This document shows positions 51,280-60,528 of a stretch of DNA of 64,000 nt, in pieces. A program made the position numbers and the translations under genes. The notes under the pieces are model-generated. The model saw only the letters and a list, made by a program, of their open reading frames with translations. It was not told the origin of the DNA and made no database searches. This DNA is from Thermotoga sp. Mc24 (GTDB lineage: Bacteria; Thermotogota; Thermotogae; Thermotogales; Thermotogaceae). Within the stretch, counting starts at the first letter, position 1. Each line of letters opens with the position of its first letter. The stretch covers positions 1 to 64,000 of the forward strand of contig NZ_JSFH01000012.1 in the NCBI RefSeq assembly GCF_000784835.1. The letters are read 5' to 3'.

Positions 51280-52490
51280 CGCCCCGCAAGAAGAAGGATT
51301 CCCAGAAGAAGAGCAAGCGCTCCTGCACCGATCATCATCAACGTGCCGGTGTCCATCTGGAGCGAAGATTTCTCTTTTTCTTCCACTTTCTGAGAGAGTA
51401 CTGTCAGGTCCGAAGAGAGTCTTTCGATCCTCTTTGAAAGATCGATCACCTGCTTTTTGAGATCCTGGATTTCACTCTCCATCGTCGTTCTGTTTTGTTG
51501 ATCTTCAGCAACGGATTCTTCCAATCCGGAGAAACGTTTATTCAGGTTTTCCAGATCACTTTTCAGGTTTTCCACGCTGGACTCCAGTGTTTGAAATTTT
51601 GTTGTCATTTGAGAGATACTCTTTTCCAGATCAGAAACTCTCTCCTCCTGAGTGGAGATTTTGCTGGAAACAGCAGAAACTTTCTGATTCACTTCGTTCT
51701 TCAGATTCACCACATCCGAGGAAAGTGAGTCCAATTCTTTGCGAAGTTGATCCAGTTGTTCTGAAAGGCCTCCTGTTCGTCCTTTCAACATGAGGATGTC
51801 TTCGCCTGCGTTCTGTTTCCAGGTGAGAAGATTGCGCGTATCTGAACTGAGCTGAGTGATTGCTTCTTCAAGAGAAGCTATCTCTCTTGACACGTTCTCC
51901 AGATTCTTTTCCAAAAGAGTCAGCCTTGAGGAATTCTGTTGTGCACTCTCTTCAAGCTTCTTAAGGTTTTTTTCGACAACGTCTATTCTCCTCAGTATCT
52001 CCGAATCTATCCCGGCTGTTTCCTGCTTGAAGCTGGTGAAAGCCAGCGAGAGATTGTTGAACGCTTCCTCCAGAGAATCAGCTTTTGTCTTCAACTCTAA
52101 AACTTCACTCGCCGTGGAGGTAATTTCGAGTACAGCAGAATCAACTCGAGAGTTCAAAGAATTGTAGTTCTTTTCCAGATTAGAGGTTCGTTCATCGAGA
52201 GCGATCGTGGCCGTCTTTACAATATCGAGCTCATCGAGTAGCGGGAGTTTTTCCTTGAATTTTTCAAGTTCGAATCTCATGACCAATCTGTAGATGTACT
52301 GCGCTATGTCGTAGCGAGTCACAAGAAGCGCTCCCCTGAAATTCCCCTTGTCATCAAGTTCCATGATGCTCGCTTTCACCACGTAATTCACAGCGTCGAA
52401 AAACGGAGATCCTGGCTCTAAATCCTTTATGTTCTGTGAAAGCAGGAGAACGCTCATCACTGTCAACCCAAAAACAAGTATCTTTTTCAA
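51276..52490 (-). CDS. Omp-alpha-like envelope spacer protein
   Basis: This 404-residue protein has a signal peptide (KKILVFGLTVMSVLLLSQN). A short SLH-like domain follows (FFDAVNYVVKASIMELDDKGNFRGALLVTRYDIAQYIYRLV). Then comes a very long coiled coil (about 85-375, heptads such as LEKNLENVSREIASLEEAI), and a C-terminal membrane helix (MMIGAGALALLLGILLLAG). This is the layout of Thermotoga Omp-alpha, a rod that spaces the toga from the cell. It is shorter than a typical Omp-alpha, so I call it Omp-alpha-like. The site GGAGGTGA selects TTG 52490 over TTG 52511. Confidence 0.85.
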   Translation of the reverse strand: MKKILVFGLTVMSVLLLSQNIKDLEPGSPFFDAVNYVVKASIMELDDKGNFRGALLVTRYDIAQYIYRLVMRFELEKFKEKLPLLDELDIVKTATIALDERTSNLEKNYNSLNSRVDSAVLEITSTASEVLELKTKADSLEEAFNNLSLAFTSFKQETAGIDSEILRRIDVVEKNLKKLEESAQQNSSRLTLLEKNLENVSREIASLEEAITQLSSDTRNLLTWKQNAGEDILMLKGRTGGLSEQLDQLRKELDSLSSDVVNLKNEVNQKVSAVSSKISTQEERVSDLEKSISQMTTKFQTLESSVENLKSDLENLNKRFSGLEESVAEDQQNRTTMESEIQDLKKQVIDLSKRIERLSSDLTVLSQKVEEKEKSSLQMDTGTLMMIGAGALALLLGILLLAGR

Positions 52491-52550
52491 AGACTTCACC
52501 TCCCTCTTCAACCTTAAAACATCCTTGAAAACACCCCGTGAACAACCGGT

Positions 52551-52982
52551 TTATTGTTTGGAAAAATTTTTCTCCATAGCGCTTTTCAGCTCTTTCAGAT
52601 AGTCGAGTATCTTTGAGGATTTTTCCCTACCAAGATCACTCGTGATCTTCTCGATGAAATTTTCTCTTCGTTCGATGACCTTCTCTATAACCTCTTCCCC
52701 TTTTCTTGTTATAACCAAAAAATAGGCTCTTCGGTCCGCAGTGTCTGGAGTGCGTGTCAGATAACCGTCTGCCTCGAGTCTTTTCACCAGACCGGTCACC
52801 GTGCTCTTCGCTACTCCCAGCAAAGCGCTGAGTTCTCCTGGACGTTTGGGACCTTCGAAATAGATCTTCTGAAGAATGTCAAATTGAGCCGGTGTTATAC
52901 CGAAATCTCTCAACACCTTCCTGCCTTCCACCTTCACCATGAAACAGATCTCTCTGAGAATTCTTTCAAAGGGTTGTTTCAC
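52551..52982 (-). CDS. MarR-family transcription regulator
   Basis: This 143-residue winged-helix regulator has the DNA-binding region PAQFDILQKIYFEGPKRPGELSALLGVAKSTVTGLVKRLEADGYL and the wing TPDTADRRAYFLVITRKGEE. It is dimeric by family and typically a repressor that releases DNA on binding a small ligand. I chose GTG 52982, with GGAGTGA upstream. The neighbours suggest control of the downstream envelope genes, but the 60-base gap before the next gene shows no clear operator. Confidence 0.9.
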   Translation of the reverse strand: MKQPFERILREICFMVKVEGRKVLRDFGITPAQFDILQKIYFEGPKRPGELSALLGVAKSTVTGLVKRLEADGYLTRTPDTADRRAYFLVITRKGEEVIEKVIERRENFIEKITSDLGREKSSKILDYLKELKSAMEKNFSKQ

Positions 52983-52986
52983 ATTC

Positions 52987-53655
52987 TCACTCCTTTCCCG
53001 ATAATACCACTGTAATCTCACCGAGAGGTTTTTTCTTTTCAAAGTACGAAATAGCCTCACTCACCTTTCCTCTGAAGAACTCCTGATGAAGCTTTGTCAT
53101 CTCCCTTGCGATGAACACCTCCCGATCCCCAATTATCTCCAGAATGTCCCTCAGAGTTGAGAGTAACCTTTCCGGTGACTCGAAAAACACAATTACTCTG
53201 TTTTCCTTTTTCAAAGATTTGAGAAGTCTCCTTCTGTTCTTTCCACGTGGCAGAAAGCCTTCAAAGATGAATTTCGAACCTGGGAATCCACTTGCCGCGA
53301 CGGCACTCGTCAGGGCACTCGGTCCCGGAACGATATCCACCTCTATACCTTCCCTCCAGCATTCCTCTATGAGGTTGTATCCTGGATCGGAGATCACCGG
53401 CATCCCCGCATCGCTGACAAGGGCTACTTTCTTTCCCTCTCTGAGAAGCGGCAGAATTTCTTTTATTCTTTTCTTCGAGTTCCTCTCGTTGAACGAAAGA
53501 AGCGGTTTTTTTATTCTGTATTTGTTTAGAAGGATCACAACTCTCCTGGTGTCCTCCGCGAGTATCAGATCGACTTCTCTGAGCGTCTTCAAAGCCCTGA
53601 TGGTGATATCCTCGAGGTTTCCTATAGGTGTTCCCACTATGATCAGTTTCCCCAA
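52987..53655 (-). CDS. rsmI: 16S rRNA (cytidine-1402-2'-O)-methyltransferase
   Basis: This SAM enzyme of the tetrapyrrole-methylase fold methylates the ribose of C1402 in the decoding centre. Family motifs are VGTPIGNLEDITIRAL, LAEDTRRV, VALVSDAGMPVISDPGY and VPGPSALTSAVAASGFP. The 222-residue length is standard. It starts at TTG 53655 after GGAGATAG. It lies immediately downstream of the lipoate ligase gene. Confidence 0.96.
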   Translation of the reverse strand: MGKLIIVGTPIGNLEDITIRALKTLREVDLILAEDTRRVVILLNKYRIKKPLLSFNERNSKKRIKEILPLLREGKKVALVSDAGMPVISDPGYNLIEECWREGIEVDIVPGPSALTSAVAASGFPGSKFIFEGFLPRGKNRRRLLKSLKKENRVIVFFESPERLLSTLRDILEIIGDREVFIAREMTKLHQEFFRGKVSEAISYFEKKKPLGEITVVLSGKE

Positions 53656-53656
53656 A

Positions 53657-54367
53657 CTATCTCCTCCTTACCTCAAAAAGAGACGATCTTTCCCTCGATT
53701 CTTTCAACATACTACTGTCCAGCTGTATCTTCTTCGAAGGACCGAAAACCTTCTCAAATTGCGCCAAGATACTTTCTTCCAGAGTCTTCACATCCACATC
53801 GTAAAGATCCAGGATACCTTTCAAAGGAGGAATACCATCCCCAAAAATGGTTTTCAGAAGCTCAACATCCTGTTTCAGAACTATGGATCCATGTTCAACG
53901 ATGGACTCAGCCGTTCTGAACTGCGCACTCCCTACCACCTTGACACCGTTGAGCACGATCTCGTACCTCGACGGTGCATCAAAACAAAGCATCGTGTTTC
54001 CCCGTCTTTCGCTTGACAACTCAGCGGGCACCCCGGCTTTTACCAGAGCGTCCCTTATCAAACTGTGTACCAGCCTGTGAAATTCCAGAACGGAAAGCTT
54101 CCCGGCGTCTACTTTTCTGGGAACTGCAAGACAATAGGTGATCTCCCGGTGATGAAGCAGCGCTCTGCCTCCAGAAGGTCTTCTCACAACATCTATCCAA
54201 TCAGGAACGTTTATCCCACCCTTTTTTTGAAAACGTCCCAGGGAAACGGTAGGTCTTTCCCAACCATAAAACCTGAACAACACCGCGTTCATCTTCACAG
54301 CCCACTCCGCCATCAAGCTATCGACGGCCATGTTCAACGCCCCAGGGAAAACACCTTTTTCAATCAC
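53657..54367 (-). CDS. lplA: Lipoate-protein ligase A-type protein
   Basis: This 236-residue LplA/LipB fold protein attaches or transfers lipoyl groups. The ligase signature RRPSGGRALLHHREITY lies near residue 62, and the lysine-containing VLNGVKVVGSAQ follows. It could be a lipoate ligase or an octanoyltransferase of the LipM/LipL group. It starts at GTG 54367, overlapping the rsmG stop by four bases. Confidence 0.88.
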   Translation of the reverse strand: MIEKGVFPGALNMAVDSLMAEWAVKMNAVLFRFYGWERPTVSLGRFQKKGGINVPDWIDVVRRPSGGRALLHHREITYCLAVPRKVDAGKLSVLEFHRLVHSLIRDALVKAGVPAELSSERRGNTMLCFDAPSRYEIVLNGVKVVGSAQFRTAESIVEHGSIVLKQDVELLKTIFGDGIPPLKGILDLYDVDVKTLEESILAQFEKVFGPSKKIQLDSSMLKESRERSSLFEVRRR

Positions 54368-55050
54368 AACAAAGGTCTCTTGAATGGCACACCCACCCTC
54401 CTTGGATATTTCTCAGGAGAGTTCTCGTGTTTTCTGAATATCAGCAGCGCCCTTCTCTCGCCGGTTTTTAGAGAATACTCCCGCACCTCTTCGAGTTCCA
54501 CCTTCAGTTCTTTTATGGCTTTTTGCGCCTCTTTCAATTCCTCTCTGTACGAAGGCCCCTTGTAGAAAAGAAGTTTCCCACCGATTTTCGATGCTGGTGC
54601 ACAGATCTCCACCAGTACATTCAACCGCGCCACAGCTCTGGCTGTGACATAGTCAAACTCTTCTCGCCTTTCTCTGGAGAAATTCTCTGCTCTCTCTTTG
54701 ACAGCTGAAACATTTTCCAGATCCAGCTTTTCTATTACTCCTCTGAGAAAATTCACCGACTTTTCTCTGGAATCCAGAAGTACCACCTTGAGTTTCGGAA
54801 AAAAGATAGCTAAAATAAGCCCTGGGACACCATTACCTGAACCAACATCCAGGAGTGTCCCTTCCAGTTCTTCTTTTAAGGGAAGTAGAATTTCTACAAC
54901 ATTTTTATGGACAGCAGAGTCTAAATCCCTGTGAGCGGTGAGGTTGTAAGGGGTTCTCAGGAGTTCCTCGATGTATTTATCTACCTTTTCTATCTGCGGT
55001 TCTTGAAATCTAAGCCCGTACTCGAGAAGAATGTTCTTTACTGAATCCAA
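54364..55050 (-). CDS. rsmG: 16S rRNA (guanine-527-N7)-methyltransferase
   Basis: This 228-residue SAM enzyme makes m7G527 in 16S rRNA. Motif I is GTLLDVGSGNGVPGLILA, followed by LLDSREKSVNFLR and VTARAVARLNVLVEIC. I chose TTG 55050 because GGAGGTG lies six bases upstream; the open frame extends to 55095 over the divergent gene. It heads a minus-strand operon, 47 bases from the divergent ABC permease start. Confidence 0.95.
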   Translation of the reverse strand: MDSVKNILLEYGLRFQEPQIEKVDKYIEELLRTPYNLTAHRDLDSAVHKNVVEILLPLKEELEGTLLDVGSGNGVPGLILAIFFPKLKVVLLDSREKSVNFLRGVIEKLDLENVSAVKERAENFSRERREEFDYVTARAVARLNVLVEICAPASKIGGKLLFYKGPSYREELKEAQKAIKELKVELEEVREYSLKTGERRALLIFRKHENSPEKYPRRVGVPFKRPLL

Positions 55051-55097
55051 AGGCGACACCTCCGAAGAAAATTCTAACATTTGTGGAGGGAACATCT

Positions 55098-57659
55098 GTG
55101 ATTCTGAAAATCGCTCTGAGAAACTTCACAAAAAATTTGAAAATCTCCCTCGTTGTCATCTTAGGATTGGCCATCAGCCTGTCGCTGGTAACGGGAGCGC
55201 TGTCTCTTTCGGATTCGATAAACGTGTGGAAATGGGAAAGGATAGAAGAAAACTTCGGTAACGCGGATGCCGTGGCTGAGCCAAAGAGCCCTTCCTTTCT
55301 CTTTTTCTCATTTGCAACCTCAAAAATCGATGATTCTGAAATAGAAAACCTGAAAAAACAGGTGAAAGGTGTCCTCCCAGTCTCAGAAGACAGCGCCAGG
55401 TTGAACAACTCTCTGGACGTTCTCGTGATAGCTACAGAACCGGAATCCCTCTCAGACTTCGTCGGCGAGTCACTGACTTTGAATCCGGGAGAGGCCATAG
55501 TTGGAAAGTCTGTTGCAAGACTGATGAACCTGAAGGTGGGAGACAGAATCACCCTGCTCTTCTCATCAGGAAGTAGGGAATTTACCATTGTAAAAATCGG
55601 TGAGGAAGGTTTTTTGAACTTCAAAGGTGAATCGGCGAGTCTGCCTGGAACTGTTTTCATCAACGCGGAAGATTTTCCCAGTGGAGTTTTCCCCACAAAG
55701 TGTTACCTTTACTACAGCCTTCCAATCGAAAAACATGAAGAAACGAACATAGAGACGAATCTCAGGGTGAGGAATATAAAGTACAGCTTTCTCAAATCTC
55801 CGATCAACAGGTCCCTCGCTTACGTGACACTGGCTTTCTCTGGCATTTCAATCTTCGTTGGTTTCTTAGTTTTTTACATGTTCTGTGAGGACGTGATGAG
55901 AGACAGGAGCTCCACACTCGTGACTCTGAGAAAGATAGGGCTCAGAAAGATGGAAGAGTGGGGAATACTGCTTCTGGAAGGTTTCATGTACTCTCTGATA
56001 TCGGCAGCAGCAGGTGTGTTGATTGGGATTTTCGTCGGAAAGTTTCTTCTGAGTCGTTTTCAGGAAGTCGTTGATGTGATCTCATCTTCGTTTTTCCACG
56101 TTGATAAGATAGTATTTCACCTTTCGATCAGAACACTCTTTCTTTCCCTTGGACTCGGGGTTCTTTTCCCAATGATCCTTTTCCTTCTGAAAGCGAGAGA
56201 AATAACTGGGAAACCGCCCGTTTACAGAGAAATGGGAGAACAGCTGGATGTCTCCTGGAAACTCTTGATCTTCGTTGTGTTTCTGGGTTTAGTTCTTTTC
56301 TTCTCCGAACTTCGTGTGTTTTCCGTGGTTTTGCTGTCACTGGTCATCGCTATCAAACTGAAGAATCCATTCATAATGATGGCTCTTGGCACTTTGAACC
56401 TTGGTATGGGATTCTTTTCCGATTTGAACCTTCAAAGTGAAAGGGATTTCATTCTATCATCACTGAACAAAGGATCCGCTATTTTCTTTGGTGTGACTCT
56501 TTTGGTTTTTTCGGTGGTTCTTCTTTCAAAGAACGTCTTCAACAACCTCATGTCTAAGGGCAATCTTTCCCTACTGATAGGACTTTCCTACGTCCAGCGC
56601 TTTCCAAAGAAAGGTATCACAGTTTCCCTGACCTTCGCCTTTCTGATCTTCTCTGTCACAGTCTTCAACATACTTTCTGCCAGCGCGGACCGATTTGTTC
56701 AGGAAAAGGTGAGAGGAGGGCTCTTTGGATACAATTTTCTGGTTCTGGAAAATCCATTCAGGTCTTTATTGGCGAAAACATCTCTCCCCCTTCATGAAGA
56801 GTTGAAAGATCCTTGCAGAGTTTACCTTTATACCTTGAAAACAGAAAAGGGAGAAAAAATGATCGCTTTTGTTGATGAATCGTTTTTTAGAAACTCAACG
56901 CTGAAGCTTCTTCGGGGATCCGTGAAATCTCTGGAGGCCTCTGATACTGTTCTGATAGGAGATCCTGTTGATTTTGAAGAAATAACAGGAACTCTGAAGT
57001 CCATCCTCCCACTCGGTGGAAGAGAAGATGTTAAGTTTAAAATCGCTGGCGTTTACAACAAGAACGATTATCTGGTCCCGATCGACATGATCGCACCTAT
57101 CTCAAACGCCGCCAGCGACGTAAAACCCTTATCTCTGCTTCTTGGAAAAGTTGAAAAAAGCAGTGCTTCCAATGTGAAACAGTTCTACCTCTCAAAATTT
57201 GCCTATCCTTTTTTCTTGGATGAGGAATTCAAAAAACTCTACAGCGGAATAGAGGGGCTCGTCAGCGTAATAAGGTTCATTTTCCTGTTTGGATTCTTAT
57301 CTGCCTCCTCCGGACTTCTACTTTTTGTTCTGAAATCGTACTTTTCCAGAGTAAAGATAATGGGAACACTCCGCGCCGTGGGGATGAAAATAAACCAGTT
57401 GGTAACCTCCTTCCTGATAGAACATCTTTTCTTCCTCTTCGGAGGAATACTCATAGGTACCGTCTCAGGTGTTCTCGTGGGGTATTTCGTTTCAGAAGCA
57501 ATGTCTGAAAGCCTCGGAACTTTCATGGTTTCCGTACCGGTAGCTTCTATACTTCTGTCGCTTCTCACAGTGGTTGCTCTTGCTTCAGCCGTTATGGTGA
57601 TACCGAGTTTTATGATGTCAAAACTCTCACCACTTGAAGCCATGAGGGAAGGAGAGTGA
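55098..57659 (+). CDS. FtsX/MacB-type ABC transporter permease
   Basis: This 853-residue permease has an N-terminal membrane anchor (FTKNLKISLVVILGLAISLSL), a large extracytoplasmic domain, a first FtsX block of membrane helices (about 240-350), more helices with a second soluble domain, and a C-terminal FtsX block (about 720-850, ending [13 protein letters not shown]). This is the two-FtsX layout of lipoprotein-release or lipid/peptide exporters. The ATPase gene overlaps its stop. GGAGGG at 55085 selects GTG 55098 over GTG 55083. Confidence 0.9.
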   Translation: MILKIALRNFTKNLKISLVVILGLAISLSLVTGALSLSDSINVWKWERIEENFGNADAVAEPKSPSFLFFSFATSKIDDSEIENLKKQVKGVLPVSEDSARLNNSLDVLVIATEPESLSDFVGESLTLNPGEAIVGKSVARLMNLKVGDRITLLFSSGSREFTIVKIGEEGFLNFKGESASLPGTVFINAEDFPSGVFPTKCYLYYSLPIEKHEETNIETNLRVRNIKYSFLKSPINRSLAYVTLAFSGISIFVGFLVFYMFCEDVMRDRSSTLVTLRKIGLRKMEEWGILLLEGFMYSLISAAAGVLIGIFVGKFLLSRFQEVVDVISSSFFHVDKIVFHLSIRTLFLSLGLGVLFPMILFLLKAREITGKPPVYREMGEQLDVSWKLLIFVVFLGLVLFFSELRVFSVVLLSLVIAIKLKNPFIMMALGTLNLGMGFFSDLNLQSERDFILSSLNKGSAIFFGVTLLVFSVVLLSKNVFNNLMSKGNLSLLIGLSYVQRFPKKGITVSLTFAFLIFSVTVFNILSASADRFVQEKVRGGLFGYNFLVLENPFRSLLAKTSLPLHEELKDPCRVYLYTLKTEKGEKMIAFVDESFFRNSTLKLLRGSVKSLEASDTVLIGDPVDFEEITGTLKSILPLGGREDVKFKIAGVYNKNDYLVPIDMIAPISNAASDVKPLSLLLGKVEKSSASNVKQFYLSKFAYPFFLDEEFKKLYSGIEGLVSVIRFIFLFGFLSASSGLLLFVLKSYFSRVKIMGTLRAVGMKINQLVTSFLIEHLFFLFGGILIGTVSGVLVGYFVSEAMSESLGTFMVSVPVASILLSLLTVVALASAVMVIPSFMMSKLSPLEAMREGE

Positions 57660-58342
57660 AGGCTTTGATCGAAGTCCACAACCTGTGGAAGGAGTACAAT
57701 GGGAAAGAGAAAGTAACGGCCTTGAAGGGTATAAATCTAAGAATAAACACTGGAGAATTTGTTGTGATCCTGGGTCCATCAGGTTCTGGAAAGACGACTC
57801 TTCTGAACTGTCTTTCTGGTGTGGATCGTCCCACAAGGGGAACTGTAGTAATTCACGGGACAGACCTGTACAGACTCTCAGAAGAGGAAAGAACGAGGTT
57901 CAGAGCGGAAAACATGGGGTTCGTGTTTCAATTCTTCAATCTCGTTCCCGTTCTTACCGCTATTGAAAATGTGGAACTACCTCTGCTCATACTGGGTGTG
58001 AACAGAAAAGAAGCAAGAGAGCGAGCCTTCGAAATTCTGAGGAAAGTGGGATTGGCTCACAAGTGTGATAGATTTCCTGAGGAACTCTCCGGAGGGGAAA
58101 AACAGCGCGTTGCCATCGCGAGGGCCATCGTCCACAACCCAAAAGTCATATGGGCGGATGAACCCACCGGTGCCCTGGACAACGAGACAGGAAGAATGAT
58201 CATAGACCTTCTGATGGAAATGAAGAGAAATTCCACACTGGTAATCGTGACTCATGACGAAAGAATAGCAGAGAAAGCGGACCGGGTTATAAAGATAAGA
58301 GATGGTCAAATAGAACAGGATATACGTGAAAATGTGTTGTAA
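57656..58342 (+). CDS. ABC transporter ATPase, LolD/MacB type
   Basis: This 228-residue ATPase partners the upstream FtsX permease. It has Walker [19 protein letters not shown], a Q loop in [18 protein letters not shown], signature [15 protein letters not shown], Walker [14 protein letters not shown] and H loop [14 protein letters not shown]. The [13 protein letters not shown] stretch is typical of LolD/MacB/FtsE. It starts at GTG 57656, overlapping the permease stop. Its last 37 bases overlap the convergent PIMT gene. Confidence 0.95.
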   Translation: MKALIEVHNLWKEYNGKEKVTALKGINLRINTGEFVVILGPSGSGKTTLLNCLSGVDRPTRGTVVIHGTDLYRLSEEERTRFRAENMGFVFQFFNLVPVLTAIENVELPLLILGVNRKEARERAFEILRKVGLAHKCDRFPEELSGGEKQRVAIARAIVHNPKVIWADEPTGALDNETGRMIIDLLMEMKRNSTLVIVTHDERIAEKADRVIKIRDGQIEQDIRENVL

Positions 58343-59259
58343 CCCACATGAAGTGTGAGATACTCAAAGCTTCTGTAACCGCAGTTTCCCCACTGAGTTA
58401 AAAGGTCCTCTATCTCTGTAGTGTCTCCGTATATCCTCATCCTGTCATCGAGAAACTCTACCACGCCGTTTGGCCCAGCGTAGTAGAACTTTCCACCAAT
58501 CTCTGCGAGTCTCCTGGTGAGGAGATCCACCAATTCCACAAAGGTATGAGAACGTGGTATTAAGATCTCTTTGCTGAATGGAAATTCTCTCAAAAGCTCC
58601 CTGTTCCTCTCAAGGAGATTTCCAAGGTTGCCCCCTGCCGTTATGAATCTGGTTTCCAATTTGTAGCTTCCCACAAGATGCGGATCCTTTTTTGTGAACA
58701 GAAAAGCGGGCTGTCTTCTTGAGAGTTTCAAATTGATAGGTACTATCACCCTCCCACTTTCCTTGAGTTGAGAGAACCACGTCTCCGGTACCTCATCTAC
58801 ACCGACTGTCACGAAGATAACATCGTACGGGGAAAACTCCTGGACACCGTAGTATCCGTCTCTGCAGACAAAAATAACGTTCTCTATTCCAAGGCGCTCC
58901 ACGTTTCTTTTCGCGATCTCACAGATCTTTCTCGAATATTCCACGGAGACCACAAGGCCTTTCTCACCCACAACTCTGCTCATCACGACAGCGTTGTAAC
59001 CCGTTCCTCCACCTATCTCGAGGACTTTCATCCCCTCATCCAAGCCTACCCATTCCATGAACAATGCCATCAAAGAAGGTTGACTTGAAGTGCTGTATTC
59101 TTCACCGTCATCATAAGAGACCAGAACGATATCCTCGTAAACGTAAGAAGGAGGATAAAACTTCGTCAGAAACTCCTCTCGGGGTATTTCCAGAAAAGCC
59201 TTCGCAATGTGATCACTCACACCGTACTTTTTAAGAATCCAAAAGAGCTTTTCTCTCAT
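58306..59259 (-). CDS. pcm: Protein-L-isoaspartate O-methyltransferase
   Basis: This enzyme repairs age- and heat-damaged isoaspartyl residues. The N-terminal 210 residues are the PIMT fold: [30 protein letters not shown] (substrate site), [20 protein letters not shown] and VIVPINL. An extra C-terminal domain of about 100 residues is a feature I know from the 317-residue T. maritima enzyme. The ATG follows GGGGGATGTT. It overlaps the ABC ATPase by 37 bases at its 3' end and faces cinA across 42 bases. Confidence 0.96.
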   Translation of the reverse strand: MREKLFWILKKYGVSDHIAKAFLEIPREEFLTKFYPPSYVYEDIVLVSYDDGEEYSTSSQPSLMALFMEWVGLDEGMKVLEIGGGTGYNAVVMSRVVGEKGLVVSVEYSRKICEIAKRNVERLGIENVIFVCRDGYYGVQEFSPYDVIFVTVGVDEVPETWFSQLKESGRVIVPINLKLSRRQPAFLFTKKDPHLVGSYKLETRFITAGGNLGNLLERNRELLREFPFSKEILIPRSHTFVELVDLLTRRLAEIGGKFYYAGPNGVVEFLDDRMRIYGDTTEIEDLLTQWGNCGYRSFEYLTLHVGYNTFSRISCSI

Positions 59260-59301
59260 AACATCCCCCTGTGTGTTATCATATCACCAGGGAGGGGTCG
59301 T

Positions 59302-60528
59302 ATGAAGAAAGCGGCGATCATCACTATCGGAAGCGAACTACTGGAAGGTTTGATACTCAACAAGAATGCGCAGTTCCTCTGTCAGGAATTGAAGAATCTT
59401 GGATATAGAGTTGTCAAGGTATCGACGGTAGGAGATGATTTGGACACCATCTCAGAAGAGGTGAAAACTCTCATTCCTCAGGTCGACCTCCTTGTTCTCA
59501 CAGGAGGGCTCGGTCCCACACAGGATGATCTCACCCGAGATGCCGTCGCGAAATCGCTGAACAGGAGTCTCAAACTCGATGAGGCGCTTCTCTCGGAGAT
59601 AAAAGCGAAGATAAAGAAATACCATTCCGAAGTACCACAGAACATTGAAAGACAAGCTTTAGTAATAGATGGTGCCGAAGTTCTGGACAATCCCGTGGGC
59701 AGTGCTCCAGGGCAGATTCTTACAGTAGATGGAAAAACCATAATTCTCCTACCAGGACCTCCCAGAGAATTGATCCCCATGTTCAATGCCCTTAAAGATC
59801 GGCTAAGAACGACGGATGTCCTGTATCAGATTGTGTTGAAATACTACAGTATTCCTGAAGCCGTTCTCGAAGATCTTTTGAAGGATATTCTTTATTCTCA
59901 AAACATAGTGGAAGTGGCCACCATGGCCGATCATGTAGAAGGAGTACGGCTCAGGTTGACCACCCACATGAAGAACAAGGAGTATCTGGATGAGATGGTG
60001 AAAAAGATACTCGAAAAAACTGGCGAACACCTCTACGGTATGAACGACGAAAAAATGGAAGAAGTCGTGGTTAGACTCCTGAAAGACAGGAAAAAAACGC
60101 TCGCTGTGGCAGAATCCTGCACGGGTGGCATGTTATCTTCTTTAGTGGTGAACGTCCCTGGGGCCTCAGAGGTTTTTGCCGGTGGTGTGGTGGCGTACAG
60201 TAACGATCTGAAAAAACACATCCTCGGTGTTAGAGAAGACACTCTCAGAAAACACGGTGCAGTGAGCAAAGAATGTGTGCAGGAGATGACGGAGGGTCTT
60301 AAAAAACTCACCGGAGCGGATATCTGTGTCTCCATCTCCGGAATAGCGGGCCCATTAGGTGGTACTCCGGAGAAACCTGTGGGGACGGTTTTCATAGATA
60401 TCTTCGAACATGAACACATCACTATGAGGTATAATTTTACAGGCGATCGTAACACGATAAGAACCAGATCCGCCATGATGGCCCTGGAAAACCTCAGAAA
60501 ATACTTGAAGGGGCGTGAAAAAGTATGA
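59302..60528 (+). CDS. cinA: CinA-type NMN/ADP-ribose pyrophosphatase-amidase
   Basis: This 408-residue two-domain CinA recycles pyridine nucleotide: the N-terminal COG1058/MoCF domain ([33 protein letters not shown]) has ADP-ribose pyrophosphatase activity in the family. The C-terminal domain ([60 protein letters not shown]) is the NMN deamidase. I chose ATG 59302, after GGGAGGGG; the open frame starting at 59209 lies over the divergent pcm gene. Its stop overlaps the cheA start, so it is in one operon with chemotaxis genes. Confidence 0.95.
   Translation: MKKAAIITIGSELLEGLILNKNAQFLCQELKNLGYRVVKVSTVGDDLDTISEEVKTLIPQVDLLVLTGGLGPTQDDLTRDAVAKSLNRSLKLDEALLSEIKAKIKKYHSEVPQNIERQALVIDGAEVLDNPVGSAPGQILTVDGKTIILLPGPPRELIPMFNALKDRLRTTDVLYQIVLKYYSIPEAVLEDLLKDILYSQNIVEVATMADHVEGVRLRLTTHMKNKEYLDEMVKKILEKTGEHLYGMNDEKMEEVVVRLLKDRKKTLAVAESCTGGMLSSLVVNVPGASEVFAGGVVAYSNDLKKHILGVREDTLRKHGAVSKECVQEMTEGLKKLTGADICVSISGIAGPLGGTPEKPVGTVFIDIFEHEHITMRYNFTGDRNTIRTRSAMMALENLRKYLKGREKV

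Noticed and set aside
59209-59301. N-terminal extension of CinA
   Set aside because: The extension overlaps the divergent pcm gene, and the conserved CinA start [12 protein letters not shown] follows a good ribosome site at ATG 59302.
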